Source: Thinopyrum elongatum
Lineage: Eukaryota; Streptophyta; Magnoliopsida; Poales; Poaceae
NCBI GenBank assembly: GCA_011799875.1
Contig: CM022302.1
Span: forward strand, 177,808,942 to 177,872,941
Reading direction: 5' to 3'
DNA: 64,000 nucleotides
The position numbers and the translations under genes are program-made. Each line of letters starts with the position of its first letter. Within the stretch, counting starts at the first letter, position 1. Positions 10,971 through 21,233 of the stretch are shown piece after piece. The notes under the pieces were generated by a model. That model made no database searches. It saw nothing but the letters and a program-made list of their open reading frames with translations, and had not been told where the DNA came from.

Positions 10971-11331
10971 TTGAACTATCTATTTTTTTTATCTATCTAT
11001 GCTAAGAACTATCTATGTATCTATCTATGCCAGCATCGACTCGGAGTCGAATGTGTATCAAGTCAGAGTAGAAAGGAGAAAAAAATATAGTGCGTCTGCT
11101 GGAGCGGCGTGCGCGCGCAATTTTTTCCAGCGGCCGCTGGAGCCAGCACTCCGTGGCCCGCAAAAGCTGGCTATCCCGGCGCTGTAAACGCTTTTTTAAC
11201 GCGCCGCGTGTTGCGCTTCTGTTGGAGATGCTCTAACATGGCAGATGAGTGCTTTAATGTTGCCCACAAGATGCGTGAGTATTACTATATTTTTCTTGCC
11301 ATGTTGAGATTTTAAAACTACGAATGCGAAC

Positions 11332-12110
11332 ATGCAGAGGAGCAATGAAGACCAAACACGGGATATTGGGGACATCTTCAAGGAACATGGCAAGTTAAAG
11401 AGGAGCTGCACCGAACCTGTAAAACGAGCTTTGGTAAGTAACACCCTTTCAATTACTTTCGCTTAGCCTCGTGTACTTCGATGTGTATATGTTGTAGTTT
11501 CTATTTCTCTTAGCCTCGTATTCTTCGATGTGTAATAAGAAGAGTTTTAATCATCCTAATGCTTTCGTTTTTAGCTTGATGTAGGAAGTGGGTGTTCTCA
11601 CCTTGGAGTCTGTTTTTATATTTCTCCTTTTGAATTCACTTCTCCGAGTCCTGTTTATCTGGCTTCTACTTAATGTATCTAGGTAGCTCTGACTATTGAT
11701 CTAAAAAAGAAGTAACTTCATGTCAGGATGCAGTTCCTGCGAGGAGGGAAGTATGGTCAATCTCAAGATCATGTTTCCAAAATGAGGCTAGATTACACAC
11801 AAGGTGTCGGTTCCCTAATGATGCTGGATTAGACACAAGGTCCAAATTCCCAGATGATGCTGGATTACACACAAGCCAGGTGGAGTCGTCAACTGTTCGT
11901 GTCCTCCTGGCTCTAGTAAAGGCTGAAAGAAAGCGTGCAACAGCCCTTGAGAATGTAGCCCAGTTCCTGAAGAAGCAAAAAGAGCAATCAGATGCTCTCT
12001 TCACCCAAGCGAAAGAAGAGATGGAAGAAGCCAGAAAGAAGCTAGCAGAGGCAAAGCAAGTTAGGCGTCTCCTGCTATCTAAAACTGTTGTCAATACAAA
12101 TTTTCCTTAA
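11332..12110 (+). CDS. Spliced plant gene with C-terminal coiled coil, function unknown
   Basis: Two exons are supported. The first is 11332-11433, starting MQRSNEDQTRDIGDIFKEHG and ending at GTAAGT. The second is 11727-12110, starting after a TGTCAG acceptor and ending in TAA. They join in phase 0 to give 161 residues. The second exon has a tandem motif RFPNDAGLDTRSKFPDDAGL, then about 75 charged residues (ALVKAERKRATALENVAQFL, EEMEEARKKLAEAKQ) with the heptad spacing of a coiled coil. An upstream piece at 11238-11272 (MADECFNVAHKM before GTGAGT) could be another exon, but its phase does not fit the next exon. The ATG at 11332 might therefore be an intron end rather than the true start. No family is recognised. 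Open reading across a clean splice junction argues that it is real. Confidence 0.5.
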
Positions 12111-12648
12111 TAATAGCTAGGTTCAAATGTTTATCTAGTCAGCATGCCTGTTGTGATGTCCGTGCATCTACTGATGTGGCACAAAATAAAAAAAATTCGG
12201 GTCATGTAATAACAGCCATTACTTTCCAAACAATAGCAGATGAACCATTGGACATGGTATAGTTCACACGCAAGCCCAACATTCCAAGTTCAACTTCCAC
12301 ATCAAACTCATGTTCACAGATATCTGCACATTCATAGATAATGTCCACAACCATGATTCACTTCAAAGCCAAAAAAAAATGTGAGGAGAGTTATAAATAA
12401 AGAAAAATCTCTAGTTCCTACTACCAGTGCTAGCACAACAAGTCAAGACCATACGTAATTAATTATATTTTGAACATTTTTTGACTAAATGCGAATAACT
12501 TCTGGAAGCAGGTATAATTTCTAATGCCGGCCGCGGTTGGGGTCCACGATGTTTTGAGCCAAACCGGGAAACACACCGGGTGTCTATGCCGGCGACGCGG
12601 TGGTCGTAGCATTCGTGGGTTCGAAACGGCGGCGGCTCCCGTGGTCTA

Positions 12649-12897
12649 CTATTCCTCGGTGTCGGCGGTGGCCACGGACATGTTGGCCACCTCCGCTAGC
12701 ATGCCGCGGTTCCACCAACGTTTGCGTCGGATGGCGCGGCCAACAACAATGCACTGGACGCCGTGGTCCCCCGTGTGCCGGCGTGCAGCAACTGGCCACT
12801 CCTCTGCGAGCAGGACTGGAGTGCCGAGTTGATGCACTAGGGGCCAGCTTGGAGCAGCGGCTTGCTCCTCCGCTTGCCCGCCTGCAGCCTCGCCCAT
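12649..12897 (-). CDS. Hypothetical short protein, doubtful
   Basis: A minus-strand frame of 82 codons begins MGEAAGGQAEEQ and ends MSVATADTEE. A TATTTAAA-type box lies upstream at about 13092-13103 on the same strand. An alternative start in another frame (12989) hits a stop after five codons. The GC-rich island 12520-13320 may be a degraded gene; no family is recognised. Confidence 0.2.
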   Translation of the reverse strand: MGEAAGGQAEEQAAAPSWPLVHQLGTPVLLAEEWPVAARRHTGDHGVQCIVVGRAIRRKRWWNRGMLAEVANMSVATADTEE

Positions 12898-13333
12898 GGT
12901 ACTAACGGCGTGGGGCGGGGAGAGAGGTGGGGCAGCGAGTTGCCTAGTTCGTCGGGGCACCCAGCTGGCTTTTATGCTGGAGAACTCATCTTCCTGCTCA
13001 CCGGATGCTATGGAGAGTGTGGAGAAAATGGTGCAAGGAGGATATGGGGAGCAGCGGTGTGGTGCAGTTCTTGCCAGGCGTCTGGCCTTGTTTAAATAGC
13101 GGGCGGACGAGAGGAGCCAACCGGCGTTGTGTTCTAAAATGCCGGTCGGCTCACGGAAGGACGTGTTGCTGGCACACGCGCGGATTCAATGGAGGCAGGC
13201 GGGGCAGTCTGAAGCCGGTTGCATGCGGCGAGGAGGAGTGTTCAGCCTGGCCTGCAGCGAGTGGGGCCCTCTTGGCCGGCGCGCCGGTTCAATGCCTGCG
13301 CTATGAGAGGTCGCGTTCGTGTTAGAGCAATCA

Positions 13334-13457
13334 CTCCCTCCGGTCCGTTTTTGTTTGGGTATAACAAAATCTCATTTTCCATTCACATTTTACAAGTAAA
13401 ATTCATGGACAAACTTTGTCCAAAAATACGATGGGGACTAGTAAACCAGGACGGAGG
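13334..13457. mobile_element. Stowaway-like MITE remnant
   Basis: Left CTCCCTCCGGTCCGTTTTTG and right GTAAACCAGGACGGAGG plus TA look like ends of two different Stowaway families joined, with a short interior. Probably an internal deletion or recombinant. Confidence 0.45.
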
Positions 13458-13510
13458 TAGTAGTTATGAATTCCATTTTTGCTCCATACCAATTGTTCTA
13501 AAAACTAGTA

Positions 13511-13767
13511 CTCCCTTCGTTTTTATTTACTCCACATATTAGCTTTGGTCAAAGTCAAGATGTGTAAACTTTGACAAAGTTTATAGACAAAAATATTGAC
13601 ATGTACAATAACAAATCAATACCATTAGATTTGTTATTGAATGTACTTTTGCATCATATATATTTGTTATGGTAAATATTTATATTCTTTTCTATAAACT
13701 TGGTCAAACTTTACGAAGTTTGACTTCAGTCAACTCTAATATGCGGAGTAAATAAAAACGGAGGGAG
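13511..13767. mobile_element. Stowaway MITE, complete
   Basis: Ends CTCCCTTCGTTTTTATTTAC and AATAAAAACGGAGGGAG are flanked by TA. It is closely similar to 8905-9152 throughout. Confidence 0.85.
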
Positions 13768-14130
13768 TATAACGCGCCATTGAAAATCGAAACTCTTACC
13801 CCACTAAAAAAATGATATTTTAAACATGGCTACTCGATCAGTGGCGACCGGCGAGCCACTGCCTCTAGGTCATTCACCTATGGTCCCGACCATCAACTCC
13901 TACGGATCAAATTATCACGCGAGCTAACTATTCCGACAAAGGTGTGCTCCACCACGTACCCGGTACCCGCGCATGCAGCAATCGTGCACCTAAGGTTTAT
14001 TTGTTTACGGTGCCTTTACGTAACTCTCATGTGTGCGAGACAGCGAGAGACCGACTGTGTGCATGCGCCTCTGCTCTTTGTATATGTACTCCACCGTTTT
14101 TCTGGTGTCCAAAAAATTATACAGTAATAA

Positions 14131-15447
14131 CTAGCAATGTGCCAATGTGTTGCCACACGTTCAAAGTAGATTAATACATATTCACCGATTTGATAGAAGA
14201 GTTTAGTTTTGAAATACGTATATCACTAAAAATATGTTATGTTTCACTCAAAATATATTCCTTTGGCGGTTTTGATGAGAAAAGGGAGGAATGTGGTTGG
14301 TTTCAAGATTCGAGAAGTGGTATATTGTTGCAAAAAGCCCATGTGTGTGTGTGTGTGGTTTGTGTGTGAGAGAGAGGGAGAGAGGAGGAGGACGGAGTGC
14401 ATGTGTGACAAACACACCAAGAGTGTGTGCGCGAGAGGTATCACCATAAAATGAGGTGATAGTGTGTGTGTGCACGATCGAGAGGGCGTGTCTCAAGAAG
14501 GGACAAAAAAACTACATAGATACAAGGAGCGCGAGAGAGACATGTACGAGATAGTGGAAGCAAGAGTGTGCGGATGTATAAACCTATCTGGAGGCTGGTC
14601 GATCAATGTTTGTGAGAGAAATACGAGTCGGGGGTGTGAAAGCGAGAGTTTTGTGTGTGTGAGAGAGACAGTAGTCGGGAGGGGGAGTGGAAGCAGGAGT
14701 TGTGTGTGTGAGAGAGAGAGAAAGGGGGGGAGAGTTTGTCTGATCGATAAACAAATGAATAGTGTCATCTTTATAACTGAGATGAAGACAGAAAGGAGAC
14801 CCCAACAAACGTTGTGTGTTTGGGAGAGAGTAATTCTAGTGGTAGGAGTCATATCTAGAAAGATATAGGGTGCATGAGAGAACCCCAGGGAGAAAGACAA
14901 AGTGAAAGACGAGTGTGTGTGTGTGTGTGTGGCGGTGAAAAAGAAAGCTTAGGTACCTAGTGATACCAGAGAATGATAGAGATGTGAGAGATAATGAAAA
15001 CCGTGTAATGTATAATGATAGGGAGAGTGTGACACTTCTCAAGGGAGACGGAGAGAGACCATGTTTGTGAAAATAGGAGAAACATGAAGTGAGCGTGCGG
15101 GTGAGCTGGAGAAAAGAGAGTGATAGCTACATGAAGGAGCACGCGAGAGAGATGGGCGTGAAAGGAGATTCAAATATTTAGTTGCGCGTATAGAAAATGT
15201 CAACATAAAAGGGATTCAAATATTTGAATTCGAGATGATGATACATGTAATTCATACTCGAACCAAAATTGATCTATCAAACATGCATACTCATATGAAT
15301 TCGCGTGCATCTATGTTATTTAATATCTAGATATTACTGATCCATACATTTGAGTAGAACATAATTTGGTTTAAAATTTTGGAATTCAACCTTATGATTT
15401 TGAGATCATTGTATTTGTAAATCATATTATATATATAAAGGAGCAGA
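14131..15447 (-). mobile_element. Possible larger Helitron with low-complexity interior
   Basis: CTAGCAATGTGCCAATGTG preceded by A resembles the complement of a Helitron 3' end (hairpin plus CTAG). A possible 5' end, read on minus as TCTGCTCCTTTATATATATA, lies at 15447, but the expected flanking T is not there. The interior is dominated by GTGTGTGAGAGAGAG-type tracts and carries no convincing gene. The right boundary is a guess. Confidence 0.3.
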
Positions 15448-15751
15448 ATTCTTTGTTGTGCTTTTGAAAGTATATATAAAAAAATGATGTATATAGAATT
15501 TTGTTTGAATCGAAAATAGATCCTGCCCGAAAAAAAGAATACAAAATGGATTGGAATTGAGTTGGCACGGTAAACGTGCAAGCTTTTTCTCAAAAATTTG
15601 AACGAAGCCGCCAAACTTGCAGTAACTTCCCGAAACCAAAATATGGGAGATGGAAATTACTGCCTGTCCCTGACATGCAACACAAGTCGACTCGATTTCA
15701 ATAGGTCTTGATAGGGGCAGGTTTGTAATTTCACTCAAACATGACATAACC

Positions 15752-15873
15752 GCCTCTCACCCGGATTCATACACGGTGGGTGCCAAAACACAGTGTCTCC
15801 TCGGCCGAATTTGCCTCTCACCCAGATTCATACACGGTGGGCGCCAAAACAAGCTCTCATCGGCCGAAATTTC
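15752..15873 (+). repeat. 61-bp tandem duplication in a possible promoter
   Basis: CCTCTCACCCGGATTCATAC followed by ACGGTGGGTGCCAAAACA occurs at 15752 and again at 15813 with few changes. A third weak echo (ATTCATACTCCATGGGCGCC) is at about 16043. It precedes a C-rich leader-like region (16000-16420) that could be the start of the gene whose later exons are at 18.8 kb. Confidence 0.6.
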
Positions 15874-16661
15874 CGTTGGGAAATATTCGGTGTATGCGAG
15901 ATTACCGTCCTATCCCCAGTAGCCCAATATTCCTGTTATGTCTGAAATTTTCAACGGGGGATAAGTTGGTAACCTTCCCCGCATTTGAGACAAGCGCGTC
16001 CCAAAGACATGGTTCCCCCCCCCACCTCTCTCCCTCCATTTCCCCATTCATACTCCATGGGCGCCAAAACACCCTCTCCACCCCAGCCTCCTCCGTCCGC
16101 CACCCCATCCACCACCGTCCTCCTCCACCTTGCCGGAGCTGATACCCCGACGCCGTTGTCCATTACAAGAGATCGACCTCTCTCATCCATGACTTCGGAC
16201 TAGGATCCTTGCATCCCGTCCTCTCGCTTCATCCTCACCGTTGTCCACCTTGCCGGTGCCGCTCCTACGATCGTCTTGCCCACCGCGCCAGGATATTTCC
16301 CCCGCCGCCATCGTCTACCCTCCTAGATCTACTTCCACGCCACCGACAGCCATCGCTACCGTAGCACCATCAAATTCTCAGTAGATGCATACACGGCGCC
16401 GCAGCAGAGGCGGTACTCTTTCGTATCTGCTCAACTTATTTATCGCAGCAAGAAAATAGATCGCCACTGCTTTATTATGGTTTCTTGTCCATCACTTAGG
16501 ATCTTACTTGTTAGTTGAAACCAAACATTGGTTGCGAAGTTGCCTTTGTCCGGTTTGCACCTTCAGATCCGCCATGGCACGCTCAATACTATAGTCACAA
16601 TGCTTATGGTTTTCCCCTTTTATATTCCACACTAGTTAAATGACAGCAGACTAAATTTCAA

Positions 16662-16989
16662 AATTGGGTCAGTCGATTTTTTAGAGCTCGCCGGAGTTCG
16701 CCGAAGGGAAGGAAGGGCTCGGGTGGGGACGGTGGTTGTGGGGGCGGTGGCCTGGCGGTGGTGGGGCCTCGCCGAATGAAAAAAAACTCGACGTAGGTGG
16801 TGGAGGGGTTGGGGGTGGCGGAGGAACACAGGCGGTGGGGGCGGTTTAGGGGAGGGCGGGGGGTCGGGGCCGGTGGTTCGGCCGGCGGCCCGTTCGGTGT
16901 TCTGTAGGGGAAGAATCAGAGACGAGGAAGAAGTGTTAGGAGACGTCGGATCTTCATCCAACCGCCTGAAATGGTCGACTGACCCAAAT
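16662..16989. mobile_element. Short TIR transposon, copy 2 of a GC-rich family
   Basis: AATTGGGTCAGTCGA at the left and TCGACTGACCCAAAT at the right bound a GGTGG-rich interior. The termini match those of 6430-6806, but the interiors are only loosely alike. Confidence 0.65.
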
Positions 16990-17039
16990 GACGAAAGTCA
17001 CGCGACTTGCATGCAGACATTCCTTTATATTCAGTACCA

Positions 17040-18230
17040 TCATCGTAGCTGCTTAGCACAGCTCCTCAATCCATCAAGCTAAACAATGTGCCACTCATAA
17101 TTCCAAACTTGTTGCTCAAATATGAATCTGATATGATGCTGATATTACTAAAATAGATAACGTTTAATTGGTCAGCTAATGTTCCTACTTTACTTTCGAA
17201 AAGGACGCGCACCACATATAGAGAGACAGCAGGGAGTTGCATTCTTAACGCGCTCTGGTTCATCATGTGTGGGCACTGCGCAACGAACATTTTATTATCC
17301 AAAATCTGCTTGCTCTTCTTTAGCATGTTCCTCTTCTGTTCTTCTTTAATAAGTACTCTCTCCGTTCCTAAATACAAGTCTTTGTATAGATTCCACCACG
17401 GACTACATATGGAGCAAAATGAGTGAATCTACACTCTAAAATGTATCTGTGTACATTTGTATGTGATCCATTGTGGAAATCTCTACAAAGACTTATATTT
17501 TGGAACGGAGTGAGTATAATGGTAGTACAGTATGTTCCTTATAGTAAAGAGGAGCAGGGACATTTGCAGTGTAGAGGTCTATTCGGTCGGTTGTGATGGA
17601 CACTTTCAACTCTTTGGGCCTCTTTGATTCATAGGATTTTGTAAACATAGGAATAGGAATTGTAGTGGCCTGCCCACTTGAATCCTATAAGATTAGCAAG
17701 GAAATGTGGGGAGTTGTGTCGCCTTTGAGAGAGCTGGTATCCGAAGCCTTTCTAGCCGTACCGGCAATAGTAGCCCATATTTTCTAGCAAGTTCCACTTT
17801 CTTGATTTTACTTGTGATGCTTACAGTTTTCCCGTTATATCTACACTACGATCTGTGTAGCTGCTTTGTGTCGCACTAGCAGCAGTCCACTCTTGAAGCT
17901 AAACAACACACCAATCATAAGTCCAAAGCTTACTTCTTCAAATACGAATTGTGATATGATATTGATATTAGTTAACAGACACACATTTAATTGGTCAGCT
18001 GATGCTCCCACTTGATTTTCCAAATGCATGTGGCCACATATAGAGAGACAGCATGGAATTGCATTTCTTTGGGCGCTGTGATTCATCATGAGTGGGCAAC
18101 CAACATTGTATTGAAAGAAGTGAAATCTCAAGAATATGCTTCCTCTTCTGTTCTTTAACATGTTCCTCTTTTGTTATTCTGTATTTAGTACATACAGTAT
18201 GTTCCTAGTCAGGAAGGGGAGCAGGGATAT
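17040..18230. repeat. Direct duplication of an about 300-bp segment
   Basis: 17040-17352 and 17838-18190 share many blocks, for example ACATATAGAGAGACAGCA, GGTCAGCT, TTCATCATG and CATGTTCCTCTT. The upstream stretch (TTTTCTAGC(A/C)AGTTCCACTT) recurs at about 17780 and 18310. At least three decayed copies of a larger unit appear between 16585 and 18400. Confidence 0.65.
17356..17514. mobile_element. Stowaway MITE (Thalos-like), complete
   Basis: CTCTCTCCGTTCCTAAATAC and ATTTTGGAACGGAGTGAG are flanked by TA; inner AAGTCTTTGTA and TACAAAGACTT pair. It is inserted in the first copy of the local duplication. Confidence 0.85.
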
Positions 18231-18710
18231 CTGCAGTCAACAGCTGATAGAGCTGGCCTGTACGTGATCGATAGGCTTTCAATTAGTAGCGGCAATACAA
18301 CACCGTATTTTCTAGCCAGTTCCACTTTCCCGATTTATATATGATGGTTATGGTGTACCCCTTTTACGTACACTACGATCTGCCTAGTTGCTGTGTGCTC
18401 TTGTTATCATGGTTTGGCAATAAACTCTCTATACAGTATATTATGAACCTATCATCTGCAAACTATCCTTACTTCTGGAGCCTATTTTTTGTGTACTTGT
18501 TCCAGATTATATTAATGCACGCACCATATTACAGCACACATGGGCTCTCTCATCAGAATCCAGTGATAGCACACAAGGGTTTACAGGGAGCCCCTATATT
18601 AGAATATCCTCTGCATTACAAAGATAATGTCACTACTATTTATGTTTTCATGCTTCTCAGATATTGTACATAATCACAATGAATAAGAGAATGCACGCAT
18701 CCGAATAATA

Positions 18711-20000
18711 TTGTGGAACACTGCAATGACTAACAAAATTGGCACCAAGGCATTGAGTTCCATTCTGGATGCAATGAAACTCATACGCTCCCCACCTGCA
18801 GATTATTGTTCAGAATATGATCCTAATGACTATTCTGACCTCGAGGAGTCAAAGGCAGATGGCCTGTCCTGTTCACCCATCAAGGTGCCTGTTCTAATTT
18901 GGCAAGGTTTTATTGATTGCGCGTATCTTACATAAGGTGTCTTGCATTTCTTCTACTTTTTTGCACCGCCATCTGCTTAGTTTACTCATCATATATGTCA
19001 AGATGCCATGCCCATCCATTATCAATACATATTCCATCTGTCATCATACCATGTTTTTCCACTCAAATGTTGTTCTTGTGCATAAAACATCAAAAAGGAA
19101 GAAGGTGATTGCCGAACCTGAAGGAGCACCAGCAAAGTCCTTGAAAAACGTGGTGGTGTCGGAGAAATCAGATAGCACCCCACTTATATTGGCTCTACAG
19201 CCAGTGACACAAAACATAGGACCGACTCCAGCAGACTTTATCCATACTTCATTGGCCACACCACTAGCCCCACCATACAAGACCTGCACTCCAGCAAAAG
19301 GTATGCCGATTTCAGTTGCCATAGCACCAGCCGTACCACAGAAAAATCCCACTGCAGCAAAAAGTACAGCAAGTCCACCAGCCGAAGACCTATCCCAACT
19401 GCAGAGACGACCAATTCCTGCAGATTGGAACCCCATTCCAATTTTTCCCAGTTTAAAAGACAATGCTTTCAATGTTGTTAGGGACGACGTGCATATATTC
19501 CCATCATGGGAAGATTATAGTGAAGACAAATACCATTTTCACATCTTCCTGTCCCACTTACGTGTAAGTGCTATTATTCTTGGTGATTATTTTCCTGTTT
19601 TCTGCTGATTGAACACATCAATGATTTACATTACATTGTTCTAAGTGCGCCAGGGTCAATCTGGAGAGTCATGACAAGCAAAGCTTGCTTGAGCTTTTCA
19701 AGGAAGCATTGCATCAGTATCGGTGTTACCTGAAGAAATCACACTTTGATGGCAAGTCTATAAACGAACTTCTGGTGAAGTCTCCTGTGCTAAATTTAGA
19801 AGACATTGAATGGAAAAACCTTGTTATGCACTGGTCTCGTTCCCAGGATGAGGTAATGTCTATGATATCACATGACAATTTGAACTTCTACTTTTCCGCA
19901 TGTGCCTTACGGATCTCTTTTGCAGGAAATCTGCTCGAAGAAGAATTCCGGGTTGAAAAGGATAACAGGATACGCAAATATGCTGCCCGCTGCTTTGCTC
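18711..20000 (+). CDS. Exons of an unidentified plant gene, left of the CACTA insertion
   Basis: Several exon-like frames with splice sites occur. One ends at about 18905 (SEYDPNDYSDLEESKADG, VPVLIWQ, then AAG|GTTTTA). A second, from about 19080 to 19564, has a basic KRKK motif and a Pro/Ala-rich linker, then DDVHIFPSWEDY and FHIFLSHLR before GTAAGT. The third is 19646-19852, acceptor CTAAG, reading ELFKEALHQYRCYLKKSHFD and WKNLVMHWSRSQDE before GTAATG. A fourth starts at 19926 with EICSKK. Exon 2 to 3 joins in phase 0. The protein is not recognised; the IWQG stretch recalls AIPP2-like PHD-finger proteins, but this is weak. A 12.5-kb CACTA lies in the next intron and matching downstream exons are at 32960-33757. 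Confidence 0.45.
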
Positions 20001-20299
20001 TTGTTAGTACTTGTTATCCTGTATCACTGTACTTGTATTCATACCTGGTTCATTATGTGACAGCAGTATGCATGATAGCTTGCTTATCAATTGTTCGCTC
20101 CAAATTATCAGATCTGTATTAATGGTTACATTAATGTAGAATATACCCAATGCCAATGAAAAAGTTTAGCTCTGCATTGTTCTTGTAAGTACCTGCTGTT
20201 CTTTATCAGTGTACTTATATTGACAGCTAGTTGTTCATTCTACACATGAGATCTATATTTACTCTTATCATAACACTACTAGGAAAAGGGCTATAGCTG

Positions 20300-20765
20300 A
20301 TATGGACATTAATGGCGCACCATGTATGTGGTGTGCCACTGCTATGTAGCAGTGGCGCACCAGATACAGGTGCGCCATTAATGTCCTCATTACTAATGGC
20401 GCACCAGACACACGGTGCGCCATTACTAGCAAATTTTATTTTTTTATTTTTCCAAAATTATTAATGGCGCACCAGCGCACAGTGCGCCATTACTAGTTTT
20501 AACTATTAATGGCGCACCACACGCTCCGTGCGCCACTACTAACAATTTTTTTTACTTTTTTTTTTCAAAACTAGTAATGGCGCACCTGTGTGAAGTGCGC
20601 CATTACTAGTTCAAACTAGTAATGGCGCACCACAACCACGGTGCGCCACTACTAACAATTATATTTTGTTTTGCAAAACTAGTAATGGTGCACCCCTAAC
20701 TGGTGCGCCATTAGTAACCAGGGTTACTAATGGCGCATTTTTAGGTGGTGCGCCATTAGTAACCT
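20300..20765. repeat. Left subterminal repeat array of the CACTA
   Basis: More than ten copies of TAATGGCGCACC or its complement GGTGCGCCATTA are arranged as short inverted pairs separated by T-rich spacers. In En/Spm such motifs bind the TNPA-type protein; binding here is inferred. The array runs to the start of the first gene's leader. Confidence 0.85.
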
Positions 20766-20930
20766 GAGACCAGCTAGATATTTTGGACAGCCACACCTAC
20801 CACACTCACTTTCCCCACTTCATTCTCTCCACCTCCTCCTCCAAGCTTGTCTCGGCTGCCTCCTCCTCCTCACCTCATTTGCACCATAGATTCACCCAAA
20901 TTAAGTGGTTAAATTACCTTTTTTTGATAG

Positions 20931-21227
20931 GTAAGTAAGGGGAAAGCTTTCTTTAATTATGTTGTAGATCTACTTTTTTCTCCCTCCAACAACGTGCACA
21001 TGCACTTTTTATGGCCTAGATCTACGTATGTTTGTGGTGTTGCATATTTTTGTGTTTGTAGGTACCGGTATTTGAAATGCGATAGTTGCCAATATTTTGT
21101 CGGAATGTTGATTCATTTCCGTTTCGGCGAGAATTTGGCACTATGCATTCTTTTTGGTCCTATTTTTAGGCAAAGTCATGCCAAATTTTTTCTTGGTTCT
21201 AAAATATCGTTTTGCTCTACCCCGCAG
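20931..21227 (+). other. 5'-leader intron(s) of the transposase gene
   Basis: GATAG|GTAAGTAAG gives a strong donor at 20931. TTTGTAG|GTACC at about 21061 and CCCCGCAG at 21227 are acceptors. The coding ATG follows at 21234, so at least one untranslated exon precedes it. The exon from about 21062 has a counterpart in the second unit at about 26964. Confidence 0.5.
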
Positions 21228-21233
21228 GCGACC

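Noticed and set aside
14464..14900. ORFs on both strands in the GTGTGAGAGAG region
   Set aside because: Low-complexity dinucleotide tracts produce open frames by chance.
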